Assembly (NCBI RefSeq): GCF_900115635.1
Contig: NZ_FOXE01000006.1
Location: 1 to 64,000 of the forward strand
DNA length: 64,000 bases
Direction of reading: 5' to 3'
From: Oscillibacter sp. PC13
GTDB taxonomy: Bacteria; Bacillota; Clostridia; Oscillospirales; Oscillospiraceae
In this document: positions 8,685 to 18,307 of the stretch, in pieces
How positions within the stretch are numbered: position 1 is the stretch's first letter
Layout: each line of letters opens with the position of its first letter
Translations under genes and position numbers: made by a program
Notes under the pieces: model-generated
The model's input: the letters and a program-made list of their open reading frames with translations, nothing else
The model's database searches: none
What the model was told of the DNA's origin: nothing

Positions 8685-9008
8685 ATGAAGAAGGCATCCT
8701 CCGCTTGGGCACGCCTGTCCGTATGGTTGAGGCTTCCGCCCGTCGCCGCGGTTTGCGCGTTTATTTTGGCCTGATTCTGTATAGCGAAGCATTTTGGCCG
8801 GTGGTGGAGGCGCTGAGTTGGTACTACTGCTGTTTCAGTCAATACGCGGCCAATCTGGTTTGACATTGCGGCGGCAGTGTCGGCGTTGGCGGCCGCAGCG
8901 GAAAAATGGTCTGGCCGAAAATGGATCCGATATATTGCCTGCGGGGCAGGTCATGCGCTGTTCGGCCTGTTCCTGCAGGCGTGGTTTGAAGTTTTAATGT
9001 CTGTATAA
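8685..9008 (+). pseudogene. Small membrane protein, broken by two compensating frameshifts
   Basis: Three protein-like pieces lie in series and change frame twice. MKKASSAWARLSVWLRL plus a hydrophobic tail run in one frame to a TGA at 8772. LILYSEAFWPVVEALSW continues in the next frame. WFDIAAAVSALAAAAEKW to [12 protein letters not shown] returns to the first frame and ends at TAA 9006-9008. The net frame is kept (324 nt, 108 codons), which suggests one small membrane protein with an indel pair. The start lacks a good ribosome binding site. The family is unknown. Chance matches cannot be excluded, but the composition of each piece is protein-like. Confidence 0.45.
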
Positions 9009-9017
9009 GGAGAACAC

Positions 9018-11846
9018 ATGCAAGACAAAATCGTTGTCAAAGGCGCCCGCGCCAACAATCTGAAAAATATTGACGTCACCATCCCGCGGGACAAGCTGGT
9101 GGTGATGACAGGACTCTCCGGTTCTGGAAAGTCCTCCCTGGCCTTCGACACCATTTATGCCGAGGGACAGCGGAGGTATGTGGAGAGTCTCTCCTCCTAT
9201 GCCCGGATGTTTTTGGGTCAAATGGACAAGCCGGATGTGGACTATATCGACGGCCTCAGCCCCGCCATCTCCATTGACCAGAAGACTACTTCCAAAAACC
9301 CCCGCTCCACCGTGGGCACGGTGACGGAGATCTATGACTACCTCCGTCTGCTGTGGGCCCGGGTGGGTACGCCCCACTGCCCCAAATGCGGCAGGGAGAT
9401 TAAGCAGCAGACTGTGGATCAGATCATCGACCAGGTCCTGGCTCTTCCGGAGGGAACCCGCATTCAGGTGATGGCTCCTGTTGTCCGGGGGAAGAAGGGC
9501 GAGCACACGAAGATCTTTGAGGATGCCAAGCGCTCCGGCTATGTCCGTGTCCGGGTAGATGGAAATCTCTATGAACTGGATGAGGAAATCAAGCTGGAAA
9601 AGAATAAGAAGCACTCCATTGAGGTCATCATTGACCGGCTGATCATTCGACCGGACATTCAGCAGCGGCTGACGGACTCCGTGGAAACCGCCACGTCCCT
9701 TTCCGGAGGACTGGTGGTTGTCAATTTGCTCCGGGAGGAGCGGGATTTGACCTTCTCCCAGAACTATGCCTGCGAAGACTGCGGAATCTCCATTGAGGAG
9801 CTGGCACCCCGCATGTTTTCTTTCAACAACCCCTATGGCGCCTGTCCCACCTGCACGGGCCTTGGCAGCCAGCTGAAGGTGGATGCCAGCCTGATTGTTC
9901 CGGAACCTAAGCTCTCCATTTTAGAGGGGGCGATTCAGGCCAGCGGCTGGAATAATATCCGGGGCGATGGTATTTCCCGGATGTATTTTGACGCACTGTC
10001 GAAGAAATATCACTTCTCCCTCACGGAGCCATGGGAAACCCTGCCCAGTGAGGTGAAGGACATCGTTCTCTACGGAACCGGAGGAGAGAAGCTGGAGCTG
10101 CACTATGACCAGCCCAGGGGAAAGGGCGTGCTGTATCAGCCCTTTGAAGGCATCTGCAACAACATCGAGCGCCGTTATCAGGAGACCCAGAGCGATGCCA
10201 GCAAACGGGAGCTGGAGGAGCTGATGGCGGAATGTCCCTGTCCGGCCTGCCAGGGCAAGCGATTGAAAAAGGAGTCTTTGGCAGTAACCGTGGGAAACAC
10301 GAATATCCACGATTTTACCCAGCTCTCTGTGCTGGATGAGCTGGCTTGGGTGGAACAGCTCCAGCTGACGGAGCAGCAGATGCTGATTGCCGCCCGGATT
10401 TTGAAGGAGATCAAGTCCCGGCTGGGCTTTCTTCAGTCTGTGGGACTGGGGTACCTGACCCTCTCCCGCAGTGCAGGAACCCTCTCCGGCGGAGAGAGCC
10501 AGCGTATCCGGCTGGCCACACAGATTGGTTCCAGCCTGATGGGCGTGCTCTATATTCTGGACGAGCCCTCCATCGGTCTCCACCAGCGGGACAATGACAA
10601 GTTGCTGGCTACACTTCAGCACCTGCGGGATTTGGGGAACACCCTTTTGGTGGTGGAACATGACGAGGATACCATGCGGGCGGCGGATTACCTCATCGAC
10701 ATCGGCCCCGGCGCGGGTGTCCATGGCGGCGAGGTGGTGGCCGCCGGCACCCCGGAGGAGGTCATGGCAAATCCCAACAGCCTGACGGGCCAGTATCTCT
10801 CCGGCAAGAAGAGGATTCCTGTTCCGGCGGAGCGCCGGAGGGGCAGTGGGAAAACGCTGAAGGTCGTCGGCGCGGCGGAGAATAACCTCCAGCATATCGA
10901 TGTGGAATTTCCGCTGGGCACCTTCACGGTGGTGACCGGCGTTTCCGGCAGCGGCAAATCCTCTCTCGTCAACGAGGTGCTGTTCAAGCGCCTGGGGGCG
11001 GAACTGATGCGCATGAAGGTCCACCCCGGCAAATGCGACCGGATTGAGGGAATTTCGCAGCTGGACAAGGTGGTAGACATCGATCAAAGTCCCATTGGCC
11101 GTACACCCCGCTCCAATCCTGCCACTTACACGGGGCTTTTTAACGACATTCGGGACCTGTTTGCCGCCACACAGGAGGCCAAGAGCCGGGGCTACGGTCC
11201 GGGGCGGTTTTCCTTCAATGTTCGGGGCGGCCGGTGCGAGGCATGCTCCGGCGACGGCATGCTGAAAATTGAGATGCACTTCCTGCCGGATATTTTCGTT
11301 CCCTGTGAGGTCTGCAAGGGCAGGCGGTATAACCGGGAGACCCTGGAGGTGCGCTACAAGGGCAAGAACATTGCAGAGGTGCTGGATATGACCGCAGACG
11401 AGGCGGTGGAGTTCTTCGCGCCTCTGCCGAAAATTCGCAAGAAGTTGCAGACGCTTTGCGATGTGGGCCTTGGTTACGTGAAATTGGGCCAGCCCTCCAC
11501 GGAACTCTCCGGCGGCGAGGCCCAGCGGGTGAAGCTGGCTACGGAGCTCTCCAAGCAGGCCACCGGCAAGACCATCTATATTCTGGATGAGCCCACCACA
11601 GGCCTCCACACCGACGATGTACGCAAACTTTTAGAGGTGCTGCAGCGGTTGGTGGATAATGGGAACACGGTGGTGGTCATCGAGCATAACCTGGATGTCA
11701 TCAAATGCGCCGACCATCTCATCGACTTGGGCCCCGAGGGAGGTGACGGCGGTGGGCAAATCGTCTGTACCGGCACACCGGAAGACGTAGCTGCATGCAA
11801 GGAGAGCTTCACAGGCCAGTATCTGAAAAAGGTCCTGGAGAGATAG
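9018..11846 (+). CDS. uvrA: Excinuclease ABC subunit A
   Basis: UvrA is the DNA-damage sensor of nucleotide excision repair, an ABC-type ATPase dimer. The 942 residues match the family. Features in order are Walker [13 protein letters not shown] (31), a first zinc module (CEDCG ... CPTCTG near 250-280), signature [12 protein letters not shown] (about 490), Walker [11 protein letters not shown], a second Walker [15 protein letters not shown] (about 643), a second zinc module (CEACSGDG ... CEVCKGRR near 740-765), signature [12 protein letters not shown] (about 830) and Walker [17 protein letters not shown] lies 7 nt before the ATG. I see no LexA box immediately upstream, in contrast with uvrB. 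Confidence 0.98.
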   Translation: MQDKIVVKGARANNLKNIDVTIPRDKLVVMTGLSGSGKSSLAFDTIYAEGQRRYVESLSSYARMFLGQMDKPDVDYIDGLSPAISIDQKTTSKNPRSTVGTVTEIYDYLRLLWARVGTPHCPKCGREIKQQTVDQIIDQVLALPEGTRIQVMAPVVRGKKGEHTKIFEDAKRSGYVRVRVDGNLYELDEEIKLEKNKKHSIEVIIDRLIIRPDIQQRLTDSVETATSLSGGLVVVNLLREERDLTFSQNYACEDCGISIEELAPRMFSFNNPYGACPTCTGLGSQLKVDASLIVPEPKLSILEGAIQASGWNNIRGDGISRMYFDALSKKYHFSLTEPWETLPSEVKDIVLYGTGGEKLELHYDQPRGKGVLYQPFEGICNNIERRYQETQSDASKRELEELMAECPCPACQGKRLKKESLAVTVGNTNIHDFTQLSVLDELAWVEQLQLTEQQMLIAARILKEIKSRLGFLQSVGLGYLTLSRSAGTLSGGESQRIRLATQIGSSLMGVLYILDEPSIGLHQRDNDKLLATLQHLRDLGNTLLVVEHDEDTMRAADYLIDIGPGAGVHGGEVVAAGTPEEVMANPNSLTGQYLSGKKRIPVPAERRRGSGKTLKVVGAAENNLQHIDVEFPLGTFTVVTGVSGSGKSSLVNEVLFKRLGAELMRMKVHPGKCDRIEGISQLDKVVDIDQSPIGRTPRSNPATYTGLFNDIRDLFAATQEAKSRGYGPGRFSFNVRGGRCEACSGDGMLKIEMHFLPDIFVPCEVCKGRRYNRETLEVRYKGKNIAEVLDMTADEAVEFFAPLPKIRKKLQTLCDVGLGYVKLGQPSTELSGGEAQRVKLATELSKQATGKTIYILDEPTTGLHTDDVRKLLEVLQRLVDNGNTVVVIEHNLDVIKCADHLIDLGPEGGDGGGQIVCTGTPEDVAACKESFTGQYLKKVLER

Positions 11847-11946
11847 GCTGGATCAGACAATTTCTGTGGGGAGCCCCATGCACATCCAGACATTTTTGTT
11901 GAAACTGGACTGCCGTGTGCACAGTGAGAGAAAGAGAGAACCACAC

Positions 11947-12585
11947 ATGGAGAGAATTCATACCTTTTTGAACGATCTCGTCAGGCGGCTTTTCACCATG
12001 CTGCTGATATTTCTTCTGGCGGCCAATCTATCTGCTTTTATCAGCCGCCGGATCCCGGACAAGACGTTGCTGCGTCAGGCAGGCTTTACCGGGGAGACGG
12101 CGTATCAATATGCTCCGTCAACAGGAACCGCTGCGTACGTCCTGCTGGACGAGACGGCGGGGACGGCCTCCTTTGCGCTGGTGGGCAACAGCCGGACGAT
12201 GGGGCGGCAGTATCCAATGGATACCGCTGCCTGGTGGAACCGCTGGACGCCGGTGTTCCGGGAAGTGCTGTACGGTGCGGTCATTCAGACGGAGGATCTC
12301 AGGCCGCTGCGGTGTTATCAGGGGCATTACGGTGAAGCCGCGGCAGAGAAAATCTACTATATCACATATTGGCTGCACCGGATGGAAAACGGCGTGTCGG
12401 ATATCGAGTATTTGCTGCTGGGCGCCACGCTGGAGCCGGAGCGCCTTACCGGACAGAATACACTGTTTCAGCGCTCTGCCGGGCAGAGCACCGTTTTTGT
12501 TGTTCTGGCGGAGGAAGACCGTCGGGCTCTTGCCAGTCGGGAGGAGAGAATGTCGGATTACTGGGGGAACTGGTGGGAGTGGTAG
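11947..12585 (+). CDS. Hypothetical membrane-anchored protein
   Basis: I do not recognise this 212-residue protein. It has one hydrophobic segment (about residues 16-33, MLLIFLLAANLSAFI) and a predicted extracytoplasmic remainder of about 175 residues with aromatic patches (AAWWNRW, end WGNWWEW). The start is uncertain. ATG 11947 has only a weak AGAGAGAA site, and an upstream in-frame GTG or ATG (11866-11878) would add a poorly structured extension. It lies between uvrA and era, 100 nt downstream of uvrA. Confidence 0.6.
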   Translation: MERIHTFLNDLVRRLFTMLLIFLLAANLSAFISRRIPDKTLLRQAGFTGETAYQYAPSTGTAAYVLLDETAGTASFALVGNSRTMGRQYPMDTAAWWNRWTPVFREVLYGAVIQTEDLRPLRCYQGHYGEAAAEKIYYITYWLHRMENGVSDIEYLLLGATLEPERLTGQNTLFQRSAGQSTVFVVLAEEDRRALASREERMSDYWGNWWEW

Positions 12586-12725
12586 CATTCCCTTGGGCGC
12601 TTGGCTGTGACTGGAAGCATAAAAGATTTCAGGATTTCCTGTATTTCCCGCCGCGAATGCGGTAAAATTCAAATAGATACCACACGTTTATTAAAAATTG
12701 CTCAAAAGAAAGTTGAGGATCACCT

Positions 12726-13625
12726 ATGTCAAACATTCAAAATGTCGCTATGATTACCATCTGCGGCCGGCCTAATGTGGGAAAATCCAGCCTTACCAAC
12801 GCGCTGGTGGGCGAAAAGGTGGCCATTGTTTCCAACAAGGCTCAGACTACCCGCAACCGCATCTATGGCGTATTGAACCGGGAGGATACCCAGTATATCT
12901 TCCTGGATACGCCGGGTCTCCACAAGCCGAAGTCTGCGTTGGGAGACTACATGGTGAAGGTCGTCACAGCCAGTCTTTCCGATGTGGACTGTGCCCTGCT
13001 TCTGGTGGAGCCCATCGCCCATGTGGGGACGCCGGAGCGGGCGCTCATCGCCCGTATCCGGGAGGAGAAGATTCCCTGCATCCTCTGTATCAATAAGATT
13101 GATACCGTGGAGCCCGGCGCATTGCTTCCGGTGATTGCCGCGTATCACGAGGTTTGGGATGGGTTTGACGCCATTATTCCCATCTCCGCCCACACGGGCA
13201 GCGGCTTGGATGAGCTGATGAAGGAGCTTCGAACATATGTCCAAGAGGGCCCCCAGCTCTTCCCGGACGGTGTGAACAGCGACCAGCCAGAGCGGCAGGT
13301 GATGGGGGAGATTCTGCGGGAAAAGCTGCTGCTGTGCCTGGATAAGGAGATTCCCCACGGCACTGCTGTGGAGCTTACGAAATTTTCTGAGCGAGATTCC
13401 GGCGTCATCGACGTGAATGCGACCATCTACTGTGAAAAGGCCAGCCACAAAGGAATTATCATCGGTAAGCAGGGAGCTATGCTGAAAAAAATCAGTTCGC
13501 TGGCCCGCCACGATATGGAGAAGTTTATGGGCACGAAGGTGTATCTGGAGACCTGGGTCAAGGTCAAAGAAAACTGGCGGGACAACGTGAATTATGTGCG
13601 GAGCTTCGGCTATCAGGACGAGTAA
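12726..13625 (+). CDS. era: GTPase Era
   Basis: Era is an essential GTPase that binds the 3' end of 16S rRNA during 30S assembly. The 299-residue protein has G1 GRPNVGKSS (about 13), G2 with TTRNR, G3 DTPGLHKPK (about 62), G4 NKID (about 123) and G5 SAHTG (about 155). A C-terminal KH domain follows, containing GIIIGKQGAMLKKI (about 243). GAGG lies about 8 nt before the ATG. Downstream come a small membrane protein, yqzL and recO, close to the conserved era-yqzL-recO order of Firmicutes. Its 3' end is partly duplicated 208 bp downstream. Confidence 0.97.
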   Translation: MSNIQNVAMITICGRPNVGKSSLTNALVGEKVAIVSNKAQTTRNRIYGVLNREDTQYIFLDTPGLHKPKSALGDYMVKVVTASLSDVDCALLLVEPIAHVGTPERALIARIREEKIPCILCINKIDTVEPGALLPVIAAYHEVWDGFDAIIPISAHTGSGLDELMKELRTYVQEGPQLFPDGVNSDQPERQVMGEILREKLLLCLDKEIPHGTAVELTKFSERDSGVIDVNATIYCEKASHKGIIIGKQGAMLKKISSLARHDMEKFMGTKVYLETWVKVKENWRDNVNYVRSFGYQDE

Positions 13626-13668
13626 GGAAGCTGGAAGACGTCCGCGGCCAGTTTTCTGCGAGCAAAGC

Positions 13669-13746
13669 GAGCCACCGCGAGGGCGGCGTACAAGCATTTT
13701 GCGGAGCAAAACTATGGAATGGTCGGACTTTGTCCGGTCATTCAGA
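13669..13746. repeat. Intergenic repeat copy A (hairpin-containing)
   Basis: This block shares GAGC...CGC, GCGTACAA-N3-TTTTGC and GGAATGG...CCGG-CATT with copy B at 18124-18175, in the same order. It ends in a hairpin-forming segment (AATG, CGGAC, ttt, GTCCG, CATT at about 13720-13744). The layout suggests a dispersed intergenic element. Confidence 0.45.
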
Positions 13747-13778
13747 TGAAAAGGGACCCTACATGGGGTTTGTGGGGC

Positions 13779-13817
13779 AAACTGGCGGGACAACGTGAAT
13801 GATGCGCAGGGCTTCGG
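13779..13817 (+). repeat. Partial direct duplication of the era 3' end
   Basis: 35 of 39 positions match era codons at 13571-13609 (segment starting AAACTGGCGGGACAACGTGA). The first 22 bases are almost perfect. The copy is not in a useful reading frame with the next gene and ends just before its ribosome binding site. It looks like a scar of a tandem duplication followed by deletion or divergence. Confidence 0.7.
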
Positions 13818-13834
13818 AGAGAGGCGGATGAGCA

Positions 13835-14182
13835 ATGAAAACATGGGGATACCTTCTTTTGGGAATTTATACCACGCTGATTGCATACGGCAGCTTTCCG
13901 CTGTGTGAGAGCCTGCCCCAGTCCGCCATTGGATTTGGCCTGTGTGCAGTTTTGATTGACAGAGCGAACCGGCACCAAAGGCTGTGGAAGGTGCTGGGGG
14001 GAAGTGCACTGACGGTGATGCTCGGCGTGCTTCTCCGCTATGCGGCAGAATATGGCGAGGCTTGGTGGAGTAGGAGCTTTACCGCTCAAAATGTGGCGGT
14101 TTTTCTGCTGCTGGTGCCCTGCTATGTGACGGTGTTTGTGGCTTTTTTGCAAGTGCTGGATGCAGAAAAACACAGCAGTTAA
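13835..14182 (+). CDS. Small membrane protein, unknown function
   Basis: The 115-residue protein has about three predicted membrane segments (residues 4-20, 30-42 with FGLCAVLID, and 52-70; a further one at about 85-107). It resembles small integral membrane proteins of gut Clostridia, but I cannot name a family. The ribosome binding site is weak (GAGGCGGATGAGC before the ATG). It lies between era and yqzL, where most Firmicutes have no gene or cdd/dgk genes. Confidence 0.6.
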   Translation: MKTWGYLLLGIYTTLIAYGSFPLCESLPQSAIGFGLCAVLIDRANRHQRLWKVLGGSALTVMLGVLLRYAAEYGEAWWSRSFTAQNVAVFLLLVPCYVTVFVAFLQVLDAEKHSS

Positions 14183-14245
14183 AAACATTTCCAGTTATCA
14201 AATTCGACTTTCTCCGCAGACTATTTCCATCAAGGAGGTCTGCCG

Positions 14246-14353
14246 ATGGAATCTGAGAACCTGTGGAATTTGTTTGCCCAAACCGGAGCACCGCTGGCCT
14301 ATGTGCTGTACCGCTGGACAGAGGAGCGGCAGGATGCCGACTCGATTGCGTAA
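14246..14353 (+). CDS. yqzL: YqzL-like small protein (35 residues)
   Basis: The ATG at 14246 is preceded by a near-perfect AAGGAGGTC ribosome binding site with 6-nt spacing. It opens a 35-codon frame (MESENLWNLFAQTGAPLAY, then VLYRWTEERQDADSIA) ending at TAA 14351. The pattern E-x-LWN-LF-x-x-TG-x-x-x-AYxLY is that of YqzL, a tiny protein found between era and recO in Bacillus and relatives. The function is unknown. recO begins 39 nt after the stop, so both are probably co-translated from one message. Confidence 0.8.
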   Translation: MESENLWNLFAQTGAPLAYVLYRWTEERQDADSIA

Positions 14354-14392
14354 ATGCCGGGGGAACTTCCCCCGTACATAAGAGGTGACGCC

Positions 14393-15181
14393 ATGGCAGG
14401 GATGCCGTACATCGTGACAAAGGGCATTGTCCTTCGGGAGACGGAGACGAAAGAGGCCGACAAAATTTTGACCCTTCTGACCGGGGAGCGGGGAAAAATT
14501 TCCGTGATTGCCCGGGGGGCCCGGCGAAAGAGCTGCAAGTATACCGCCTGCGCCCAGTCTCTGGCCTATTCCGAGTGGGCGCTCTACCAAAAAGGCGATT
14601 GGTATTATGTCAATGAGGGAGCCAGCCTGGAGCTGTTCAACGGACTGCGCGAAGACCTGGACGCCATGGCCCTGGGGTTTTACTTTGCGGAACTGACAGA
14701 GGCCGTCACCACGGAGGACACTGCCTCGCAGGAACTGCTGAGTCACCTTTTAAACGGCCTGTACGCATTGGGAACCTTGCATAAGCCACCTGCTTTGGTA
14801 AAGGCGGCCTTTGAGCTCAAGCTGTTGTCCCTGGCGGGGTATGAGCCGCTGCTGGACAGTTGCGCTTACTGCGGCCTGTCCGATCCGGAGCATCCGCTGC
14901 TGGACGTGGTGCAGGGCGTACTTCGCTGCAGTCACTGCGGCACGAAAGAGAGTGCCCTGTCTATGCCGCTTTGTGAGGATTCGCTGGCGGCGGCACGGCA
15001 TATTGTATATGGAAACCCCAAGCGACTGTATTCCTTTACGCTGGGACCGGAGGCACAGCGTCGTCTGTCCGGAGCGGCGGAGGCCTTTTTGGCTGCCCAG
15101 CTGGAGCGGGGCTTCCGGACATTGGACTTTTATAAGAGCCTTGAGCCTGTGGAAATACCGCTGAAATCTGGGAAATCCTGA
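14393..15181 (+). CDS. recO: DNA repair protein RecO
   Basis: RecO loads RecA with RecF and RecR and anneals SSB-coated DNA. The 262-residue protein has an N-terminal OB-fold (residues about 1-80, beginning MPYIVTKGIVLRETETKEAD). It also has a C-terminal helical domain with a four-cysteine zinc site (CAYCG about 160, CSHCG about 183), the arrangement seen in many Gram-positive RecO proteins. I chose ATG 14393 (AGAGGTGA upstream). ATG 14402 is a second option, and an ATG at 14354 would extend into non-conserved sequence. Confidence 0.93.
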   Translation: MAGMPYIVTKGIVLRETETKEADKILTLLTGERGKISVIARGARRKSCKYTACAQSLAYSEWALYQKGDWYYVNEGASLELFNGLREDLDAMALGFYFAELTEAVTTEDTASQELLSHLLNGLYALGTLHKPPALVKAAFELKLLSLAGYEPLLDSCAYCGLSDPEHPLLDVVQGVLRCSHCGTKESALSMPLCEDSLAAARHIVYGNPKRLYSFTLGPEAQRRLSGAAEAFLAAQLERGFRTLDFYKSLEPVEIPLKSGKS

Positions 15182-15224
15182 TACAATTTGTATAATGGAG
15201 AAAAAATTATACAAGGAGGAACGA

Positions 15225-15686
15225 ATGCTGACGGAATTCACTCTTGGGCCGTATCGCTTGCAGGTGGATGTAAAGACCACCCGGACGTATTATGAGGCCC
15301 ACCCGCTGCCGTGGGTCACCTGCGGCTGTGCCGGATGCCGGAATTTTCTCCAGGCTGTGAAGAGTATTCCCCAGACAGTACGGGATTTCTTTGATGCCAT
15401 GGGGCTGGACCCGGAGAAGCCAGGGGAGACCTGCTATTACACCGGCACGCCGGACAGCCTTGTGGGCGGGGGGTGGTATCACATCTGCGGAACCATTCTG
15501 GCGGGTGCCTCCATGCCGGGGAACTATGAGGCGTTCCCGGCGGGCTGGTATGAACTGGATGAGAATTTTTCCGTGGGTTTTAAGACTGGCTGCGACCTGC
15601 TACCAGATGACTTTCCACGTCCCTGCTTTCAAATGGAGTTTAACCACCGCTTGCCTTGGGTTCTGAAGGAGCCGAACCCTTATTGA
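15225..15686 (+). CDS. Hypothetical protein with an N-terminal cysteine cluster
   Basis: I cannot assign this 153-residue protein. A strong AAGGAGG site precedes the ATG at 15225; an upstream in-frame ATG (15195) lacks one. Residues about 29-36 read VTCGCAGC, a C-x-C-x-x-C cluster that could bind metal, followed by RNFLQAVKSIPQTVRDFF. The middle is rich in glycine and aromatics (GGGWYHICGTILAG). It has no signal peptide or membrane segment, so it is probably cytoplasmic. It lies between recO and mutS2 with short gaps. Confidence 0.65.
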   Translation: MLTEFTLGPYRLQVDVKTTRTYYEAHPLPWVTCGCAGCRNFLQAVKSIPQTVRDFFDAMGLDPEKPGETCYYTGTPDSLVGGGWYHICGTILAGASMPGNYEAFPAGWYELDENFSVGFKTGCDLLPDDFPRPCFQMEFNHRLPWVLKEPNPY

Positions 15687-15727
15687 ACAAGACCTGGCAA
15701 GCAAATCTCTGAACAGGAGAAGAAATC

Positions 15728-18121
15728 ATGAGCGAACTATTTGATAAATCCATCCGTACCCTGGAGCTTCCCCGGGTGCTGCAGCTGCTTTCCGACCAGG
15801 CCGTCAGCGCCGAGGGAAAGCAGCGCTGCCTCTGCCTCCGGCCAGAAACGGAGACAGAGGAGGTTCTGCGCCTGCTGGATCAAACCGATGCAGCCCGCCA
15901 GATGATCGGACTGCATGGCAGCCCATCCTTTTCCGGTGTGAAGCCGGTGGCGGAGACACTGGACCGGGCGGACCGGGGCGGCACCTTAAACAATCGGGAG
16001 CTTTTGACAGTTGCGGATTTACTCACTGCCGCCCGGCGGGCACGGGAATATTTCAATGATGATGCCAATGAAAAGACGGCCATCGATCACTTGTTTCTCT
16101 CCCTCCACGGAAACCGCTTTCTGGAGGAAACAATCAAGCGATGCCTTCCGGATGAGGATACGGTAGCGGACACCGCCAGCACAGAATTGGCGGATATTCG
16201 CCGCCATATGCGTGCTGCCCAGGCAAAGAGCCGCCAGATTCTGCAGAAGATCATCTCCTCCCCCAGCTACTCCAAAATCCTGCAGGAGGCGCTGATTACC
16301 CAGCGGGACGGCCGCTTTGTGGTGCCGGTAAAGGCGGAGCACAAGGGCGACATGCCGGGCCTGGTACACGATATCTCCTCCACCGGCGCCACGCTGTTTG
16401 TGGAACCTATGGGAGTCGTACAGGCCAATAATGAGTTCATTGAGCTGCAGGCCAAGGAGCAGAAGGAGATTGAGCGCATTCTGGCGGAGCTCTCCGCTGA
16501 GACGGCCGCCCACCGGGAGGATATTCAATGGGACTATGACACGCTGGTGCATTTGGATGTGATTTTTGCCAGGGGGCAGCTCAGCTATCAAATGGATGGC
16601 GTCCGGCCGGAGATTCGAAGGGATGGGGCCATCCACCTCCGCAGAGCCCGCCATCCGCTGCTGGATCCCAAAAAGGCGGTGCCCATTGACATTGAATTGG
16701 GAGACACCTTTGACACCCTGGTCATCACCGGTCCCAACACGGGCGGCAAAACCGTCAGCTTGAAGACCTTGGGCCTTTTGACGCTGATGACCCAGTGTGG
16801 TCTTCACATTCCGGTGGCGGACCGCAGCCAGATTTCCGTCTATGCCCATGTGTTGGCAGACATTGGCGATGAGCAGAGCATTGAACAAAGCTTGTCCACT
16901 TTTTCGGCACATATGGTTAATATTGTGCACATTTTGGCGGAAGCCGACCGTCACAGCCTGATTTTGTTTGACGAGCTGGGAGCCGGTACAGACCCGGTGG
17001 AGGGCGCGGCGCTGGCCATTGCCGTCATTCAGCATGCCCGCAGGGCAGGGGCGCGGATTGCCGCCACCACCCATTATGCAGAGCTGAAGACCTTCGCCAT
17101 GACTGCGGCAGGCGTGGAAAATGCCTCCTGCGAGTTTGATGTGGAGACACTGGCCCCGACCTACCGCCTGCTGATTGGCATTCCCGGAAAGTCCAACGCC
17201 TTTGCCATTTCCAAGCGGCTGGGACTGCCGGACGATGTGATTGAAACGGCCAAGGAACAGATGAGCGGAGAATCTGTCCGGTTTGAAGATGTCCTTACCC
17301 AGCTGGAGGCCAAGCGGCAGGCACTGGAGAAGCGGCAGATGGAGATAGACCGTCTCTTCCAACAGCGGGAAGAGGACGCCCGCAAGGCACGGGAGTTTCG
17401 GGAACAGATGGAGCGGGCTAAGGAAAACGCCCGCAGCCGCGGCGAGACGGAGGCCAAGCGCATCCTGCGGGACACCCGCGCCGCCGCAGATCAGGTGATG
17501 GCGGAGCTGGCTGAGATGCGCAGGCAGCAGGCCAAGGCAGAGCGGATAGAGAACGCCAATGAGGCCCGGGCTAATTTGTACCGCCAACTGAATGAGGCGG
17601 AGGATGCCGTTTCCAAGCGGGACATCAGACAGGAGCCCATTCCAAAGCCCAGCCGCCCCATTCGAAAGGGCGACTTGGTGGAGTTTCCCGGCGTCCGTAC
17701 CCCTGCGGAGGTGGTTTCTGTGGGGAAGGACGGTACGCTGCAGATGAAGGCCGGCGTTTTGAAGATGAAGGCAAAAGCCAATGAGGTGCGGTTGATTGAA
17801 GACGATGAGCGGGCGGCGAAAAAGAAAGCACCTGCTGTCACGGTTCACCCGGGAGCCGACCGGGCGCTGCGGGCATCCGCCTCCCGCGAGTTGGACATCC
17901 GGGGACTGGAGACACTGGAGGCCGAGAGCGTGGTGGAAAACTTTCTCTCTGCCGCAGTAATGGGCCGGCTGGAGACGGTGACCATTATTCACGGAAAGGG
18001 CACCGGTGCGTTGCGGAAGGCTGTTCACGCCATTTTGCGGCGGAATAAGGCGGTGAAGGAATTCCGCCTGGGAGTTTACGGCGAGGGCGAGAGCGGTGTC
18101 ACTGTGGTGACGCTGAAATAG
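15728..18121 (+). CDS. mutS2: Endonuclease MutS2
   Basis: MutS2 suppresses homologous recombination in some bacteria. In Bacillus it splits stalled, collided ribosomes for quality control. The 797-residue protein has the MutS clamp/lever region, Walker A GPNTGGKT (about 336), Walker B LFDELGAGTDP (about 416), a long coiled coil (about 515-640), a KOW-like segment (about 640-700) and a C-terminal Smr nuclease domain beginning LDIRGLETLEAE with IHGKGTGALRKAV. It is full length. AGGAGA precedes the ATG. Confidence 0.97.
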   Translation: MSELFDKSIRTLELPRVLQLLSDQAVSAEGKQRCLCLRPETETEEVLRLLDQTDAARQMIGLHGSPSFSGVKPVAETLDRADRGGTLNNRELLTVADLLTAARRAREYFNDDANEKTAIDHLFLSLHGNRFLEETIKRCLPDEDTVADTASTELADIRRHMRAAQAKSRQILQKIISSPSYSKILQEALITQRDGRFVVPVKAEHKGDMPGLVHDISSTGATLFVEPMGVVQANNEFIELQAKEQKEIERILAELSAETAAHREDIQWDYDTLVHLDVIFARGQLSYQMDGVRPEIRRDGAIHLRRARHPLLDPKKAVPIDIELGDTFDTLVITGPNTGGKTVSLKTLGLLTLMTQCGLHIPVADRSQISVYAHVLADIGDEQSIEQSLSTFSAHMVNIVHILAEADRHSLILFDELGAGTDPVEGAALAIAVIQHARRAGARIAATTHYAELKTFAMTAAGVENASCEFDVETLAPTYRLLIGIPGKSNAFAISKRLGLPDDVIETAKEQMSGESVRFEDVLTQLEAKRQALEKRQMEIDRLFQQREEDARKAREFREQMERAKENARSRGETEAKRILRDTRAAADQVMAELAEMRRQQAKAERIENANEARANLYRQLNEAEDAVSKRDIRQEPIPKPSRPIRKGDLVEFPGVRTPAEVVSVGKDGTLQMKAGVLKMKAKANEVRLIEDDERAAKKKAPAVTVHPGADRALRASASRELDIRGLETLEAESVVENFLSAAVMGRLETVTIIHGKGTGALRKAVHAILRRNKAVKEFRLGVYGEGESGVTVVTLK

Positions 18122-18123
18122 CC

Positions 18124-18175
18124 CGAGCTGCCGCTGCGAAAGTAGCGTACAAATGTTTTGCCGGAATGGCTTAGC
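18124..18175. repeat. Intergenic repeat copy B
   Basis: This shares GAGC...CGC, GCGTACAA-N3-TTTTGC and GGAATGG...CCGG-CATT with copy A (13669-13746), in the same order and with a shorter hairpin loop. It follows mutS2 immediately. The rest of the gap to 18312 shows no coding signal. Confidence 0.45.
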
Positions 18176-18307
18176 CGGGCATTACCTGCTTGAGCCGGCA
18201 AAATGTGGGGGCCTGGGAATAGCGGACCGGTATCATGGTAGAGATGCTGAAGTCATCGCCTGCTAACGGTTTGACTCCCAATGGAGTCTTTTTAAAATCT
18301 ATGCACT

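Noticed and set aside
8794-8997. 67-codon frame before uvrA
   Set aside because: It is out of frame with the protein-like pieces of the pseudogene and has arginine-rich, shadow-type composition.
12721-12726. GGATCACCT before era resembles the 16S rRNA 3' tail
   Set aside because: Era binds this sequence in 16S rRNA, but a 9-nt match in DNA at the start site is probably chance, and the GAGG part serves as the SD.
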